64,000 nucleotides of DNA from Chaetoderma sp. LZ-2023a (taxonomy: Eukaryota > Mollusca > Caudofoveata > Chaetodermatida > Chaetodermatidae). Numbering within the stretch: position 1 is the stretch's first letter; every line of letters begins with the position of its first letter. The stretch lies in contig CM067374.1 in assembly GCA_034401795.1 (NCBI GenBank), forward strand, positions 95,486,511 through 95,550,510, in the 5' to 3' direction. The notes below the pieces were generated by a model. It did not search any database. It was not told where the DNA came from and saw only the letters and a program-made list of their open reading frames with translations. This document shows positions 24,208 to 35,989 of this stretch, piece by piece. A program made the translations under genes and the position numbers.

Positions 24208-24667
24208 CACCATCACCATCACCAGAATCATCGGCACCGTCGTCGTCTCCGTCACCGCCAACTGCTGAAGGAAAAAAACCGGATACTAGAAAAATGTCAA
24301 CCAGCATCTAAAGCTGTATTCCTCCATCAGTTTATCAGTCTTGGCTTGTAAAGAGCGTAGCAGTGTCTGCCAGTATCGTACCAGTATCAGTCAAATTGCT
24401 CTTATCAGCAGAAAATTAGAAAATCCAACATTTAGGATTCTGGTAGGAGTATTGTTAAGTCAGTGATACTGGCTTTATTGGTGACGCGGATACTAGAAAA
24501 ATGTCAACCGGTATCGGTGCCGATACGCTTACCGGTATCGTGGACACATTTGTACAGGAAATCCATTTGAGCTCCTTGTATCCTTTTAATATCGGTACGT
24601 GCGTGTACACGTGTGTGCGTATGTGTGTATGTCGTACGCGTGAGCGTGCGTGCGTGCGTGCGTGCGC

Positions 24668-24699
<32 letters not shown>

Positions 24700-25270
24700 G
24701 CGTGCGTGCGTGCGCGCGTGCGTGCGTGCGCGCGTGCGTGCGTGCGTGCGTGCGCGCGTGCGTGCGTGCGTGCGTGCGCGCGTGCGTGATTGCGTGCGTG
24801 ATTGCGCGCGCGTGTGTGTGTGTGGGTGGGTGCGTGCGTGCGTGCGTGCGTGTGCGTGGATGCGTGCGTGCCTGAGTTTGAGCGTGTGTGTGCGTGATTG
24901 TGTGCGCGCGTGTCTATGGTCATGATGGTGGGGGTAGGGGTGATGGTTGTCGTTGTCGTGGTCATGGATATGTACGCGCTATATATTTGAAATGTCGAAA
25001 TGTCGAAATAGAGACAAACTATATAATGTTCATAATGAAGACTGCTGCATGCGGGTGTTATCTGACAAAGCAACGGCTTTTAACAACGCAGTTTTTCATA
25101 ATAAGCTAGAAGTATCGTTTTAATGCGTCACGGCCCTCGTATGTCAGCAAAGATCCCCATCCCCCCCACCCCACCCCCAAAAATCCCTCAAAATGCAACC
25201 TATGTCAATTAACAATTCCGAAATACCACATAATGATATAATATTACATATATTTACATTTATAAAATAA
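23795..25270. repeat. Microsatellite-rich intergenic DNA
   Basis: Contains CATCAC-type repeats (23930-24080), ACC then AAC repeats (24141-24212), and a long GTGC/GCGC/GTGT tract (24600-24910) able to adopt Z-DNA. ORFs across these encode only Asp/Gly, Val, Thr/His or Arg/Ala/Cys repeats and are artefacts. A 23-bp direct repeat starting CGGATACTAGAAAAATG occurs at 24278 and 24486. Confidence 0.85.
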
Positions 25271-25570
25271 TCGATCCCTGCACTCTCTCAATCTAAATTT
25301 CCAGAAACCTATACAGGTAAGCTGTTGAATATTTTGAAACTAATCTGACCGGATGCTGTTACCACCTATGGAAGCAACAGCACCCAGTCAATTAGTTTCA
25401 AAATATCCAACATAATGTTTATTAAATGGGAAAGACATACAATTTGTACAACTTGACGGACAATTTAGCGTTCATGACGGACTAAACCATGACGTAATTG
25501 ATTATAACATCAGTCTACATGTGACTTTGCTAACTATGACGTCATATGATTGACTGATAACCTGGATTAT
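25271..25570 (+). mobile_element. Foldback/TIR element, family P (copy 1)
   Basis: It contains the family's internal palindrome (GGTAAGCTGTTGAATATT... with the mirrored ...AGTTTCAAAATATCCAACA), then ACATACAATTTGTACAACTT, then the TGACGTAATTGATTATAAC / TGACGTCATATGATTG module, ending in CTGGATT. The 5' end is truncated. Confidence 0.8.
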
Positions 25571-26399
25571 TAGTATCATGGCTGGATGAACGTATGGCCT
25601 CTTTGTGATACTGTTCAGGATAAAGATACCTAGGTAAATCATTTACACATAATCAACGCTGGGGGTCTATCAGCCAGGATCTATCAGACAATGTCACACG
25701 ATATTCCCACGATAGCGAGCCAGGGGCCATATTCCTAAAGAATACGCAAAACATTGCGTTGCGTCAGCTTTGCCTGTACTCACAGCACCTCCAAACCGGA
25801 TGCGTGCGTCACGCTAGCGTGCGATTAAGTCCCCCAGGCGCACGTATATGTATTTTTTACGCGTGTGCATTCAATTGCGAGCGGACATATTCTTCTTTAT
25901 CAACAAATCTGCTGACCTTGCACGTGTATTAATAAACGGCATATGTTCTTAGAAATGTCAAAGTATATTACAATATTTATTTCGTGACGTATAACCTCAT
26001 AATTTAGTGTAGCAATAAGTGTAATGGCTCGAGTATATAATTACACAAATTGCATTGGCTTCAAGTGCAAGTCATTTCTTATTATATAATGTCTGCTTTG
26101 AAGCACTAATTGGAGCCATTGAACTGAAAACCGATCATAAATGTCACTAAATACTCTCAAAGAATGGACAGTTTGCAAACATATCTTAAGCCATGAGACA
26201 ATATCAAGCCACTCCATGCCTGTATCATGTTGATTTGGAAAATAATACAGGTGTAATAAATCGATACTACATACTGCATCGTTTTTAAGCTCTACTATCA
26301 TACAACTATCTTATAAAATGCACACTTCAATTATTAAGATCAAATGTTGACGACTTTTAAATTTATTATAATAGGCGAAAGAGTCAACAAATGAATATG
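25571..26399. other. Intergenic, nothing recognised
   Basis: Unique-looking AT-rich DNA. A minus-strand frame of 86 residues (26041-26301) has no recognisable motif. Confidence 0.4.
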
Positions 26400-26745
26400 A
26401 TATTTGATTTGGCTGAACACATCTTATCGGACGAGAAGAAGGTTGTTCTTGCTTCTCTTACCCGATTCAGCAGAATCGGCTAGAATTCCCTTTGTCACAG
26501 TAGGGGATGCATCATTCCCGCTTAAATGTTATTTAATGCATTTAATTGCAGGCCTAGGATGGCTGCTGAAAAAGGCTTTTTTGAATTCTTTCCTCAAGAT
26601 GGGGAATATTTAGGAAGTGACAAAGTTGATGCTGTGGTGAAGGCAGCTTGCCTTTTGCACAACTTACTCCTCTAACCAAGGGGTAACCAGATGTGGCTTG
26701 ATGAGGAAAGAGAAAGGGAATTGCGCTGGTCGAGAAGCCTTGGTC
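26400..26745 (+). pseudogene. PIF/Harbinger transposase relic
   Basis: The + strand reads IPFVTVGDASFPLKCYLM (26487-26540), matching the block around the second catalytic Asp of PIF/Harbinger DDE transposases (VGDxAFPLKxxLM). Further on, in another frame, it reads VVKAACLLHNLLL (about 26637-26675), the helix that normally closes these proteins (AACVLHNxL). The intervening NYRLSRARR-like block is degraded. This is a short, frameshifted 3' fragment of a cut-and-paste transposase; the first half is not visible. Recognition is from family patterns, so a HARBI1-like host gene relic cannot be excluded. Confidence 0.6.
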
Positions 26746-26837
26746 ATACATGACAACTTCTAACAGTTCTTTAACTCAGTTGAAGGAATAGTGCCATGGC
26801 AAGACAGGATTGATTGACGGAATACATATAGATGGAA

Positions 26838-27178
26838 GCAGAATGGAGGAATCCAGTGTTAGCTATATCACGCCCATCTCAAGCTCAGCTTCACTCACGC
26901 TTTGCCTGTGTTGGGATCAATCGATCCATACATTCTCTGAATCTCAATTTCTAGAAACCAGCATAGCGCCCGGTCATATTAGTTTCAAAATATTCAACCG
27001 CATGTTTATTAAATAGTAAAGACTACAATTCGTACAAATTGGCAGACTATTCCAGCTTACAGACTGCTTATTCCTGTCAATTATGATTGTGGGTTGTGAA
27101 ACTGGATTGTGACGTCCACCTATACTTGACGTAGTTGATTATGACCTCATCTGATTGGCCTATAACTGGATTCTTTCA
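26838..27178 (+). mobile_element. Foldback/TIR element, family P (copy 2)
   Basis: Left end AATGGAGGAATCCAGT and right end ACTGGATTCTTTCATT are imperfect inverted repeats. Inside are ATCACGCCCATCTCAAGC, CAATCGATCC, TTAGTTTCAAAATATTCAAC, TTTATTAAATAGTAAAGAC and the TGACGT module. One arm of the internal palindrome is deleted. Confidence 0.8.
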
Positions 27179-28839
27179 TTATTAACCTATTATTATCTAA
27201 TCAGAGTTTGTAAATTCATGCTCGGACAATCTGTCGCTGCGGTCTTACAACCATTTAGGCCTACTATTGAAAATGAGTTGTATTATGGTACTACCTGTAT
27301 TTAGTGACCACGTTTACATAACCCATAGATGTGCCCGTTATAGACAGGTCTGACTGCGTATAATTATTTGTAACTTTGTTAAACATTCACAGCAGAATGC
27401 TTGGAAAAAAAAATTAAAAAGTGTACATACTTTTAGAGGTTTAAATTGTGTGACTCGATGTCATAATATGAAATAAATCTTAACATACGATGATTTTATT
27501 ACGCATATCTAACTATACGCGTATTAATACAATTTTTATGTTGTGAAATTATATTAGTGATCCGACTCATACGAGTCACTAATTCAAATTCACACCTAAA
27601 AATAGAAGAATTATTTATAAGGAACGAAGTCATCATAATTGTATTAATATTTATGTCGTTGCATTACATCTAATGACACAAATTTAGCCTCTAAATATAT
27701 ACAATTTTAACCCCTCTTGTGTCAACAGCGCCTCAAAGCGCTCAAAATTCTACTTATATCAATTAACCCTTTAAAGGCCAAGATTCTTCAAGAAAATAAT
27801 AATTTTTACAATAAAATTTACAAAAATAACTTTCTGTTGTCGTGCAAATAGACATTACTCATGACCACTACATGTGCTGTTTTGTGGCCGGCTTGGCCAT
27901 GAAAATTGTCACGATAATTCAGTTTTTTCTTAGCTAGTGTGTATTTGCCGGCTGGGAGAAAACTATTTTTGGGAATTCACCACTGGAGTGACTGGCTCGT
28001 TCAAGTGGTACATTTTCAAAGATGATTTTCTCTTGGATGAAAAATGGACATTCCTCAAGACCACTACATTGTCCATTTTTTAACACAACTAGTTAGTGCA
28101 TACGAATACGTAATGCACTGCTGGAATTGAAGAGGCAGATTTCGTACTCATTACATATAGTTCGTTCAGGATACTTGTGGAACTGAATCACTCGCGGTTG
28201 AGCAGAAGCCCCCTTCACCAGCTAGTTGGCAATTATATTAAACAACTTTTTATCCTGTTAGGATTTTAACTGTTGGAGTAAAGCGGCCCATGAAACGGTT
28301 TGTTGTCTATGGTGTCACAACGAGGTAAGAATGCCCATCTATCATGGGAAGGACATTGTGAGCCCTACCATGCTATAGGCACTGGTTAATAAGACATTGG
28401 TGCAGCCAGCAACTGCCCACAACGGCTACGATATCAAAAGAGAACGGTACGAATGTCAATGTTACCATAACGGGAACAGTGATTTAGCTAGAGACAGATT
28501 CTATGTTGTCGATGTTGGGCTGCATTGACAGCCTGTCGTTAGACCAGATATCCGGATCAGATGACTTGTTTGAAATCAGCTAGGACTGAGCAAACTTTCT
28601 TGGCGCGGAATCATTTACATAAATTCGTTCGCTTCGCTCACTATCGTCACAGGTAATGTGGACAACTGGAAGCCTCTGTCGCTCAGGACGAACAGTGGAT
28701 TTGGCATATTGATGGCAGTAAACACACCTCAATCCACACACAATATGTTATTAATAGATAATAAGATGTGCTAGATAGCACATAGACTGCGATCGCAAAG
28801 TTCAAAATAAAAACCATTAAACCAGAACAAATATAACGG
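27179..28839. other. AT-rich intergenic DNA with one hairpin
   Basis: No gene is supported. It holds hairpin family H copy 5. A segment at 27715-27775 resembles 39210-39270 (GTCAACAGCGCCTCAAAGCG against GTGAACATCGCCTCAGAGCG), a minor dispersed repeat. Confidence 0.5.
27954..28036. repeat. Hairpin palindrome, family H (copy 5, diverged)
   Basis: GAGAAAACTATTTTTGGGAA is mirrored by CATTTTCAAAGATGATTTTC, with CACTGGAGTGACTGG between. Confidence 0.65.
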
Positions 28840-29059
28840 GTGAATCCAGTTTTAGCTATGCCCCGTCAATCTCTAGTTAAGTTCCACCCACGATTCGCCC
28901 GCATTGGGATCAATCGGTCCCTACACTCTCTGAATCTCAATTTGTAGAAAACTACATTTGACTGGATGCCGTTGCTGCCTATGGTCTAATTGGTTTCAAA
29001 ATATTCAACATAATGTTTATTAAATATCAAAGCCATACAATTAGTACAACTTGGCGGAC

Positions 29060-29070
29060 TATTAAGTGTT
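29060..29070. repeat. Target-site duplication of I-like LINE (left)
   Basis: TATTAAGTGTT, repeated exactly at 33010-33020. Eleven bases is normal for target-primed reverse transcription. Confidence 0.85.
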
Positions 29071-29096
29071 CTTCTTCTTCTTTTCGATCGCTGGTA

Positions 29097-32000
29097 TCAC
29101 ACTTGGAGAGCCGTTCTCAAGATGAAATCTGTGGTTTTCTGCAGTTCTTCCACAGGCCCATACAGCTTTTCAAGAAAAGAGGTTGACAAAGGCCATATCT
29201 CGTCTCTCAGCAGCTGATACGTACTGCAAGATTGTAGTATGTGCTCTGTGGTCCGTTCTGCTTCTCCACAAGGACAAGCGGGCGATGTCGTAAGGTGGAA
29301 TCGCCTGTACATGTGTTGGTTTAGTCTGTTGTGTCCAGTTCTGAGACGAAAAATGGTCACTTGCTCTGGCCTCGAGAGATGATGGTAGGCATCTTCTGAT
29401 TGAGGTGTTCTATAGAGTGACTTGATGATAGTCTTCATCTCTGTATGGGTAACCATCTTTTCTGTCTGATGCTCTTCTGCACCCACCTTTGCCATCTTGT
29501 CTGCTTCCTCATTTCCTTGGACTCCACAGTGTGAGGGGATCCACTGCAATGATATCCGAAAGCATTTGATGGTGTGTAGTGCTTCTTCAAGTTGTGGCAG
29601 CTTACCTTTGGTGATAGCCTCAAGGACGGAGCGGGCATCAGATAAAAAGACAATCTGTGCAATAGGGTCTGCTGTTCTGCTGATGGTATTAGCTGCATGA
29701 ACCAGTGCTTCGACTTCAGCTCTATAGTTTGTGCAGTGTTTGCCCGTCGGTATTGCGGCTGACTCATGTTGTCCGTTTGGAAACTGTATGTGCAGTCCGG
29801 CACCTCCGCTCCTAATTGCATCTTTGGCTGATCCATCTGTGTAGATCCTTATCCATGTCTCCTGAGGGTACATTTCTTCCAGCATGGCTAGGGTCAGGGC
29901 CTTCTTGCTCACATCACTGTGTTCATCTTTGGTCGTGAGATGAGGTACTGTGGTGCGAATAGCTATGATCTCTAGTTTGTTTTCCCAGGGTGGAGGATCA
30001 AGGGTGTGGTTTGGGTCTTCTATTTGTGCTGGCAACATTTCTTGGTGTTTCCTTTGAAGTGCTTTTGTCTCTTTCACAAAACTTGATCTTTTAAGTCTTC
30101 CTGATGACAGCTGTGCTTGCCTGATGTTCATCGGGTGGTTGCTGAACGATTTGAACTTTGCAGCTTGGATGAGTGCTTTGCATTCCCTTCCTTTACTAAG
30201 TGGGGGGATGCCTGCTGTCTGCTCCATTTTTTCTATTGGTGTTGATCTCATTCCACCAGTGATGATGCGCAGTGCCTGGTTTTGTACTCTGTCGAGGTTC
30301 TGTTGATGGGATTTAGCTTCTGTCATCCATGAGCTGGATCCATACTCAAGGTGTGGTCGTACGGCACCTAGGTAGATGGTCTTGAGGATCCTTTTATTGG
30401 CACCCCACTTTGTTCCAGCCAGCTTCCTCATGATGGTTAGCTTTCTTCTGGCCTTTGCCTCTGCGTTCTGGATGTGCTCCTTCCATGTTAATCTTCTGTC
30501 GTAGGTGACTCCCAGGTATGTCTGCTGGTCCTCGTACTCGAGTGGAGTACCGTCCAGTGTCAGATTACCAACCTTGGTTTTGGTGGACAGTGAGAATAGC
30601 ATGGCTGATGATTTTTCTTTGTTGATGGTAATACACCGGCGATTGGCCCAAGCTGTAATTCTGTCCAAGGCGAGCTGCATTCTGTACGTGGCAGTCGTTG
30701 TGTACTCCTCGGTGCACCATAGTACGAGGTCATCTGCATAGAGGGGTGCTTGGATCCAATTGGACAGCTCTGCTACAATGTCATTAATGAAGAGTATGAA
30801 CAGAGTTGGTGATAATACTCCGCCTTGTGGCACCCCTTGTCTCAGCAATACATTCTGTCCAGATTGTCCATCCACCAGCACCCTAGCTCTGCGATTGTGT
30901 AGGTACGACTTGGTCCATCGGAACATGTTGCCACCGATGCATGTGCGCCGGAGCCTCACGAGGAGGCCATCCTTCCACACCTTGTCAAATGCCTTCTGCA
31001 GATCCATAAAGGCAGCTAGCATCACCTTCTTGGCTCGAAAAGTGTCCTCTATGACCTGTGCAAGATGTGTTATTTGATCTTCTGCGCTCCTGTATCATCT
31101 GAAGCCGGCCTGCTCTGAAACTATAATGTTCTCCGACTCCAGGTACCACTGCAACCGCTGGTTGATGATGCGCTCAATGGTCTTGCATATGCAGCTTGTA
31201 AGACTGATAGGACGGTAGCTCAGCACTTTCGTCTTGTTCTTCCCTTTTTTCAGAATAGGAGTCATTCTGGCTTCCTTCCAGCACTGAGGAACCTCTCCAT
31301 TGGTCCAACTGAGATTAAAGATGTCTAGCAACTTGCGGAGAGATGCATTACCTAGGTGTTGGATCATTTCATTCGTAATGCCATCTGGCCCGGGAGATTT
31401 TTTCTTCTTCAATTGGCGGATAGCCTTCTTCAGTTCTGTTAAACTAATGTCAACTTTCATTGCATCGTGAGTGTTGGTGTCTGTTCTTTCCTTTTGCTCT
31501 TTTCTAACCTCTTTTTGACGTATCCGTGGTATAGAAATGTTGCTTTCTTTTGCATATGCCTTCGCAAAGGTATCTGCAGCCATCTTTCCTGTAAGTGTTT
31601 GTCCATCTTCTTCAAGAGTAATCTTCTCTTCCCCGACACCCTCATCATTCAGTGCTTTAGTCAGTCTCCATAGCTTTGCGGTGTCTCTCTCTAAATTACA
31701 CCCTGCCGTCTTTTCCCTCCAGCTTTTTCTTTTGGCCTCCAGCTTGGTCTTTAGATACCTGGCTTTAGTTTGTTGTAGCGTGAAGTGGTTTTCATGACAG
31801 GGATTACCCTCTGCATCTTCTCTGGCCTTGTCTAGTTTATCATGTGCTGCTTGCAGTCCTGTTGTCCAGGAGGGGCGGTTGTTTTTCCTGAACCCTCGAG
31901 GAATCGCTTCGTTGGCAGCCTTGAGGATACTTGAATTAAATTCCTTGACCACATTGTTGATGTTTCTTTCTTCTACTGCTATATTTTGGGTAAGCTCACT

Positions 32001-32204
32001 GGAACGAATGCCGAACAGACTCCAATTTGCCTTTTTGTAGTTCCACCTTGGATGTTGAGGTGTACTTGTCGAAATACTTCCAGAAAGAGAGAGGAGGACT
32101 GGACGGTGGTCGCTTCCTCCCAACTGTGATCCGACCACTCTATTGAGGTTTCTGTGAATGTCTTCTGTACAAAATGCCAAGTACGGCGTTGTTGTCGAGG
32201 CCAC
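29097..32204 (-). pseudogene. LINE ORF2 core: endonuclease end, RT, RNase H, Cys motif; one in-frame TGA
   Basis: One frame from 32204 to 29097 with a single TGA at 31095-31097. The upstream part contains GGSDHRPVLL (end of endonuclease), KSPGPDGITNEMIQ, MTPILKKGKN and YRPISLTSCICKTIE (RT fingers), ending EQAGFR-stop. The downstream 642 residues contain FMDLQKAFDKVW, RQGVPQGGVLSPTLF, APLYADDLVLWC (catalytic YADD, about residue 95), and an RNase H with D396 (YTDGS), E436 (YRAEVEAL), D462 (LSDARS), H498 (PSHCG) and D508 (EEADKMA), all present. It ends with a CPCGEAERTTEHILQSC Cys/His motif. The TGA sits where Arg is usual, so a CGA-to-TGA transition is likely. Otherwise it is well preserved, so the insertion is fairly recent. 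Confidence 0.85.
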
Positions 32205-32860
32205 CGGAGCGAGTAGAAGGTAGGCTGATCTGTGCGATCGTTGACAAGTAAAAGGTGATTTTCATCTTGCCATGCTTCAATGTCTTCTCCTCGTGTATCA
32301 AGTGTTCTGTATCCCCAGCTCTGGGACTGGCTATTAAAGTCTCCCGCAATGAGGAAGTGAGAGATTCTTGTCATTAGGGCAGTAATAATTGACAGTGTCA
32401 ATCACAGAGTTGCTGGTTGTTACCTTGATCTTGATATATTCTGACTCTTCCATAAAGGTTTTGATCTGGCTGGCGTTCATGCTGTTTCGGACCAAGGTGA
32501 TCACCACACCTTTCTTTCTTCCTCTTCGATCACACCGGGAAAATCTGGTAGCCTCTGATCTTAAATGGTTTACCTTCTTGCAGGTGTGTCTCTTTGATGC
32601 AGCAGATATCAATTTTGTTTTCGTACAGGAAGTGTTCGAGCTCTGATTTCTTGTTGGTAACCCCTTCTGCGTTCCAGTGCATGATGTTGATACTGGGGTT
32701 CTCTTTGGGGTTGGTCTTCTCTTTCGGTTGGCCAGTAGCTCTCCATCCTCGTCCCCTGGCTCCACAAGACGAGTTGATGGGACCTCCAGTAGCTGAGGGT
32801 TGGCTCCTTCGAGACGTGGAGCCCGGTGCTGCACCTGCTTGGCGGATCCTCACAGGGCGA
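32130..32860 (-). pseudogene. LINE endonuclease N-terminal part, frameshifted
   Basis: The AP-endonuclease half of the same LINE is spread over three frames. 32853-32530 gives NIMHWNAEGVTNKKSELE and DICCIKETHL (catalytic N and E blocks). 32600-32390 gives GVVITLVRNSM and VNYYCPN. 32400-32215 gives FLIAGDFNSQSQSWG (catalytic D and N). The next frame then supplies SDH. Frame changes fall near 32560, 32370 and 32210. The Pro/Arg-rich stretch upstream of 32720 may be a leader or the remains of ORF1. Confidence 0.75.
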
Positions 32861-33009
32861 GCACCATTTCGGTTGATTCGATCTCCAAGTGTATTTCATT
32901 AGCGTTGTGCATAATGCTCTGGTTAGCCCCTCCAAATGTCTGGATTGAGACCCAGTGGGTTACACCCCTGCGCCACGTTGAGGCCGAGCATATAGTCTTA
33001 AACAGGGGG

Positions 33010-33020
33010 TATTAAGTGTT
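33010..33020. repeat. Target-site duplication of I-like LINE (right)
   Basis: TATTAAGTGTT, identical to 29060-29070. Confidence 0.85.
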
Positions 33021-33157
33021 TATGAGGGACTAAATCGCGTCATTCATGACGTAATTTATTATGACGTCACCCTACATGTGACGTAGTTGATTATGATTTC
33101 ATATTATTGAGTGAGAGACTTGGTTCCGCAATGGACCTTCCCAGTTTATCGAGCGAT

Positions 33158-33440
33158 AACGTCATAATCAATGAGTTCATGAATGCCGTATATATGTTCG
33201 TCACGAACGCTTAATTGATGACGGGCTAAACTTTGTTGTATGAATTGTATGTCTTTACTATTTAATAAACATGCTGCTGTATATTTTGAAACTAATTTGA
33301 CTGGGCGTTGCTAGTTTCAAAATATTCAACAGCCTGCCAGTATATTTTTCTGGAAATTGATCGATCGACCCCTGGCAAGGTGTGGGTGGATGTAAGCTAG
33401 AGATGGGTGGGGCATTACTAAAACTGGATTCCTCCATTAT
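33158..33440 (-). mobile_element. Foldback/TIR element, family P (copy 4)
   Basis: Inverted relative to copy 3 and only about 35 bp away. It contains AACGTCATAATCAATGA, GAATTGTATGTCTTTACTA, a shortened palindrome (TTTTGAAACTAATTTGACTG... AGTTTCAAAATATTCAAC) and ends ACTAAAACTGGATTCCTCCA. Confidence 0.85.
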
Positions 33441-33856
33441 TACCAAGTGACTGATCTCGCTCTCGTGCACTACGTGATGTTAGCAGCTTCCATCGTGGTT
33501 CTCATTAATCAACTTCTGGCTGTCATCTTTATTTTCTTAAGAGCTGCTATACCCAAGGTCTAAACAGGGACAATATTTTTAGCGGGTGTTAATGCACTCT
33601 CACAGCATGGATCATATTATGAATTATGGATGCCTGGTCGATGGTTTGTCCGAACATTTACCCGTCGATCGCTGAAATACCAGAATCTCAATTTTAAAAT
33701 AATCATGCAGGTAAGATGTTGGGTATTTTGTAATAACTTTGATAGGAATCTGTTTCTGCCATAGGCAATCAAATAATCAAAGTACATAGCCGCCATCATT
33801 GAAGTTGTATAGATAAGTACCAGTTATATACATTTAGCGGTGTTAAGAGCTGGCGA

Positions 33857-34001
33857 ACCTTTAACACTTACCACTCAGATGTCAATATTCTATCTTTTAC
33901 TGCGTCAATAGCGGGTGTACATTTTTCAACAATTTTGGTGGACGACGTTCATCTTTTTAATTAGTTTATAAATTTTGACATCAGAGTGGTAATGGTTAAA
34001 C
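33857..34001. mobile_element. Small MITE, about 145 bp
   Basis: The terminal segments are inverted copies: left CTTACCACTCAGATGTCAA and right TTGACATCAGAGTGGTAA, extending outward with TTTAAC against GGTTAAA. No coding sequence lies between. Confidence 0.6.
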
Positions 34002-34835
34002 CTGGTCTCTGAACCTTTAACCAGTGACTGATGATTTTAGACTTTTCGAAGTCTCAATGTCATCTATAATCCCAAAGCCGTCTGTGGTAAAGAGCTTGAG
34101 ACTTAATCTCCTGAGTCTACCACAGCGACATTACATCAGTTAGTCGTTAGTTTCTCCAGGACGTTTCTAACGATATCGGTTTAATACACAATCCTCTATA
34201 TGTTGCTTGAGTGTTTTACCAAGGTTTTAATCCCCATTTGGATAATAGCTGCTTATGAAAAGGCCATCCTGTACATAGCTTTTATTAAACCGTGTATGGT
34301 CATTATTCGCAGTGTGTTTCGTATAGGTTCTGAGATATAGACTGATGCTGGAAGAAAGAGAGCGACCATTTACTAGCAGCAACACCTGCCAATCTCACGA
34401 TTCCAATGGTTGTTGAATTGGTTGAGGCTTCAAAGAACACTCGCGCTCATGAAATAGGGCCTAGTATCATACATAGCACCACGCCAACAAGCACTAAATC
34501 ATCAAGGCGTGTGTTCCGTATGGGGAGAAAAAAAAGAAAAGCCAGAAATTGGTAGTCTTCAACTGCTTTTGGCAAACAACTATCACGGATATGTAAAACA
34601 GTTAGGTCCACCATGGGTGTAATAAAACAATGATAGCGTATTATAGCCACAAGAGGGACGTTTCATATCCACGTGAATTATATAACTTATATATAATTTA
34701 TAGTTGTCGATGGGCATGGTCATTCAGCGATCGACAGACTTCCGGCTCCATGACAATACATTGCTATTATGACTTGCTTCACAGTTGTTTTTTTATGCGG
34801 AAAGCAGGTCGATAAGCCACCGTGTACCTCAGTCT

Positions 34836-34966
34836 GGTAGTGAGTCAGTCAGTGAGTCAGTCAGTGAGTCCGTCAGTGAGTAAGTGAGTAAGTGAGTCAG
34901 TCAGTCAGTCAGTCAGTCAGTCAGTCAGTCAGTCAGTGAGACAGTCAGTCAGTCAGTCAATCAGCG

Positions 34967-35030
<64 letters not shown>
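34836..35030. repeat. (TCAG)n then (CCAG)n tetranucleotide tracts
   Basis: AGTGAGTCAGTC-type repeats change at about 34966 into a pure CCAG run. Confidence 0.9.
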
Positions 35031-35031
<1 letters not shown>

Positions 35032-35492
35032 CAAAGGCATATTCCTGGCTGTATCTAAATGACTACTGATCGGATTTGGCTGCAATTTTAACACAATGAA
35101 GAATCTTGCGAACTGAGAGGATTTCCAAACTTTGGTCTTGATCCAGATAAGAGAATCCGGATCCGGAGTGGATCAACTCGTAGATCTGTGAATATCTTGG
35201 AAACTTCTGGTCCGATATGGCTCAAATTTTAGCACAGGAAAAGGGATTGCGATACACTACAATTGCACATTTTTATGGAAGATCCGAAAAAATCGGGAAA
35301 ATTTGAAAAATCCAGAAAAAACTTGAAAATCCCAATGAAAATCTGGAACCCACAGCTATTGAGATTCTATCGACCTTGTTCTAACTGCATAAAGCTTGCA
35401 TTTATATTTGACAATATCCCTGTTTGTTCTCGAGGACCTAGCCGGTTGCTTCACTATGATCAACAATGGCCCTTTCCATTTTATCCATTCGC

Positions 35493-35855
35493 CATATGAC
35501 GTCATAATCAACTACATGGCGTGTTGGATAACGTCATAATCAATTGCAGAAAAAATTACTCGAAGTAGCCCTCTTAAATGCTTAATAGTCCAACCCGTTG
35601 TACGAATTGTATGTCTTTACAACTTAAGAAACATTCTGTCGAATGTTTTGAAACTAATTTGACAGGGCGTTGTTGCTGCCATAGCAACAGCAACAGCATC
35701 AGGGTAAATTAGTTTCAAAATATTAAACAGCTTACCTGTATATTTTACTGAAAATTTATAGTATGAGCGTTCAGTGATCGATCGATCCCAACTCGGGTAA
35801 CGCGTGAATGGAGATTAGCTAGAGGTGGGCGTGGCATAACTAAAACTGGAAATCT
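35493..35855 (-). mobile_element. Foldback/TIR element, family P (copy 5)
   Basis: Minus orientation: ATGACGTCATAATCAACTAC, GTATGTCTTTACAACTTAAG, palindrome arms around GCTGCCATAGCAACAG, CGATCGATCCCAACTCG, GGCATAACTAAAACTGGAAA. Confidence 0.85.
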
Positions 35856-35989
35856 CTATTTGTAATTATGAATGGAGGTATCCATCTCACACTAAGCTCC
35901 ACCCACTTTGTAGACGTATTTAAATCAATGTTAATGCCTTCAACCCTGAATTCCCAGAATTTCAATTTCTATGCAATCGAGGAATCCAG

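Larger units (their letters stand above)
29071..33009 (-). mobile_element. I-superfamily-like LINE with endonuclease, RT and RNase H
   Basis: A 3.94-kb non-LTR element on the minus strand bounded by 11-bp duplications. It runs from CCCCTGTTTAAGAC (33009) to a short AAG-rich tail (29071-29082). The order is endonuclease (32720-32100), RT (31700-30300), RNase H (about 29870-29490) and a cysteine-containing C terminus. An RNase H placed after RT is characteristic of I/Nimb/Ingi-type LINEs. No separate ORF1 is clear. The 5' end may be truncated or may begin just before the endonuclease. Confidence 0.8.
28842..33125 (+). mobile_element. Foldback/TIR element, family P (copy 3), split by the I-like LINE
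   Basis: The left part (28842-29070) has GAATCCAGTTTTAGCTATGC, the reduced palindrome and ACATAATGTTTATTAAAT. The right part (33021-33125) continues with the TCATTCATGACGTAATTTAT and TGACGTAGTTGATTATGA module. The break falls in the family's GGACTATTAAGCGTTTATGA segment. Confidence 0.85.
33441..35490. other. Intergenic DNA with a small MITE and microsatellites
   Basis: No gene is supported. It includes the MITE at 33857-34001, a possible hairpin at 34080-34130 (CTGTGGTA... with TACCACAG), and the tetranucleotide tracts at 34836-35030. Confidence 0.5.

Noticed and set aside
24501-25073. Cys/Val/Arg-rich and Thr/His/Ala-rich ORFs up to 189 residues
   Set aside because: They are translations of GTGC/GCGC repeats in all frames with no other support.
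26041-26301. First half of the Harbinger transposase
   Set aside because: The ORF is on the opposite strand and shows no DDE or helix-turn-helix pattern.
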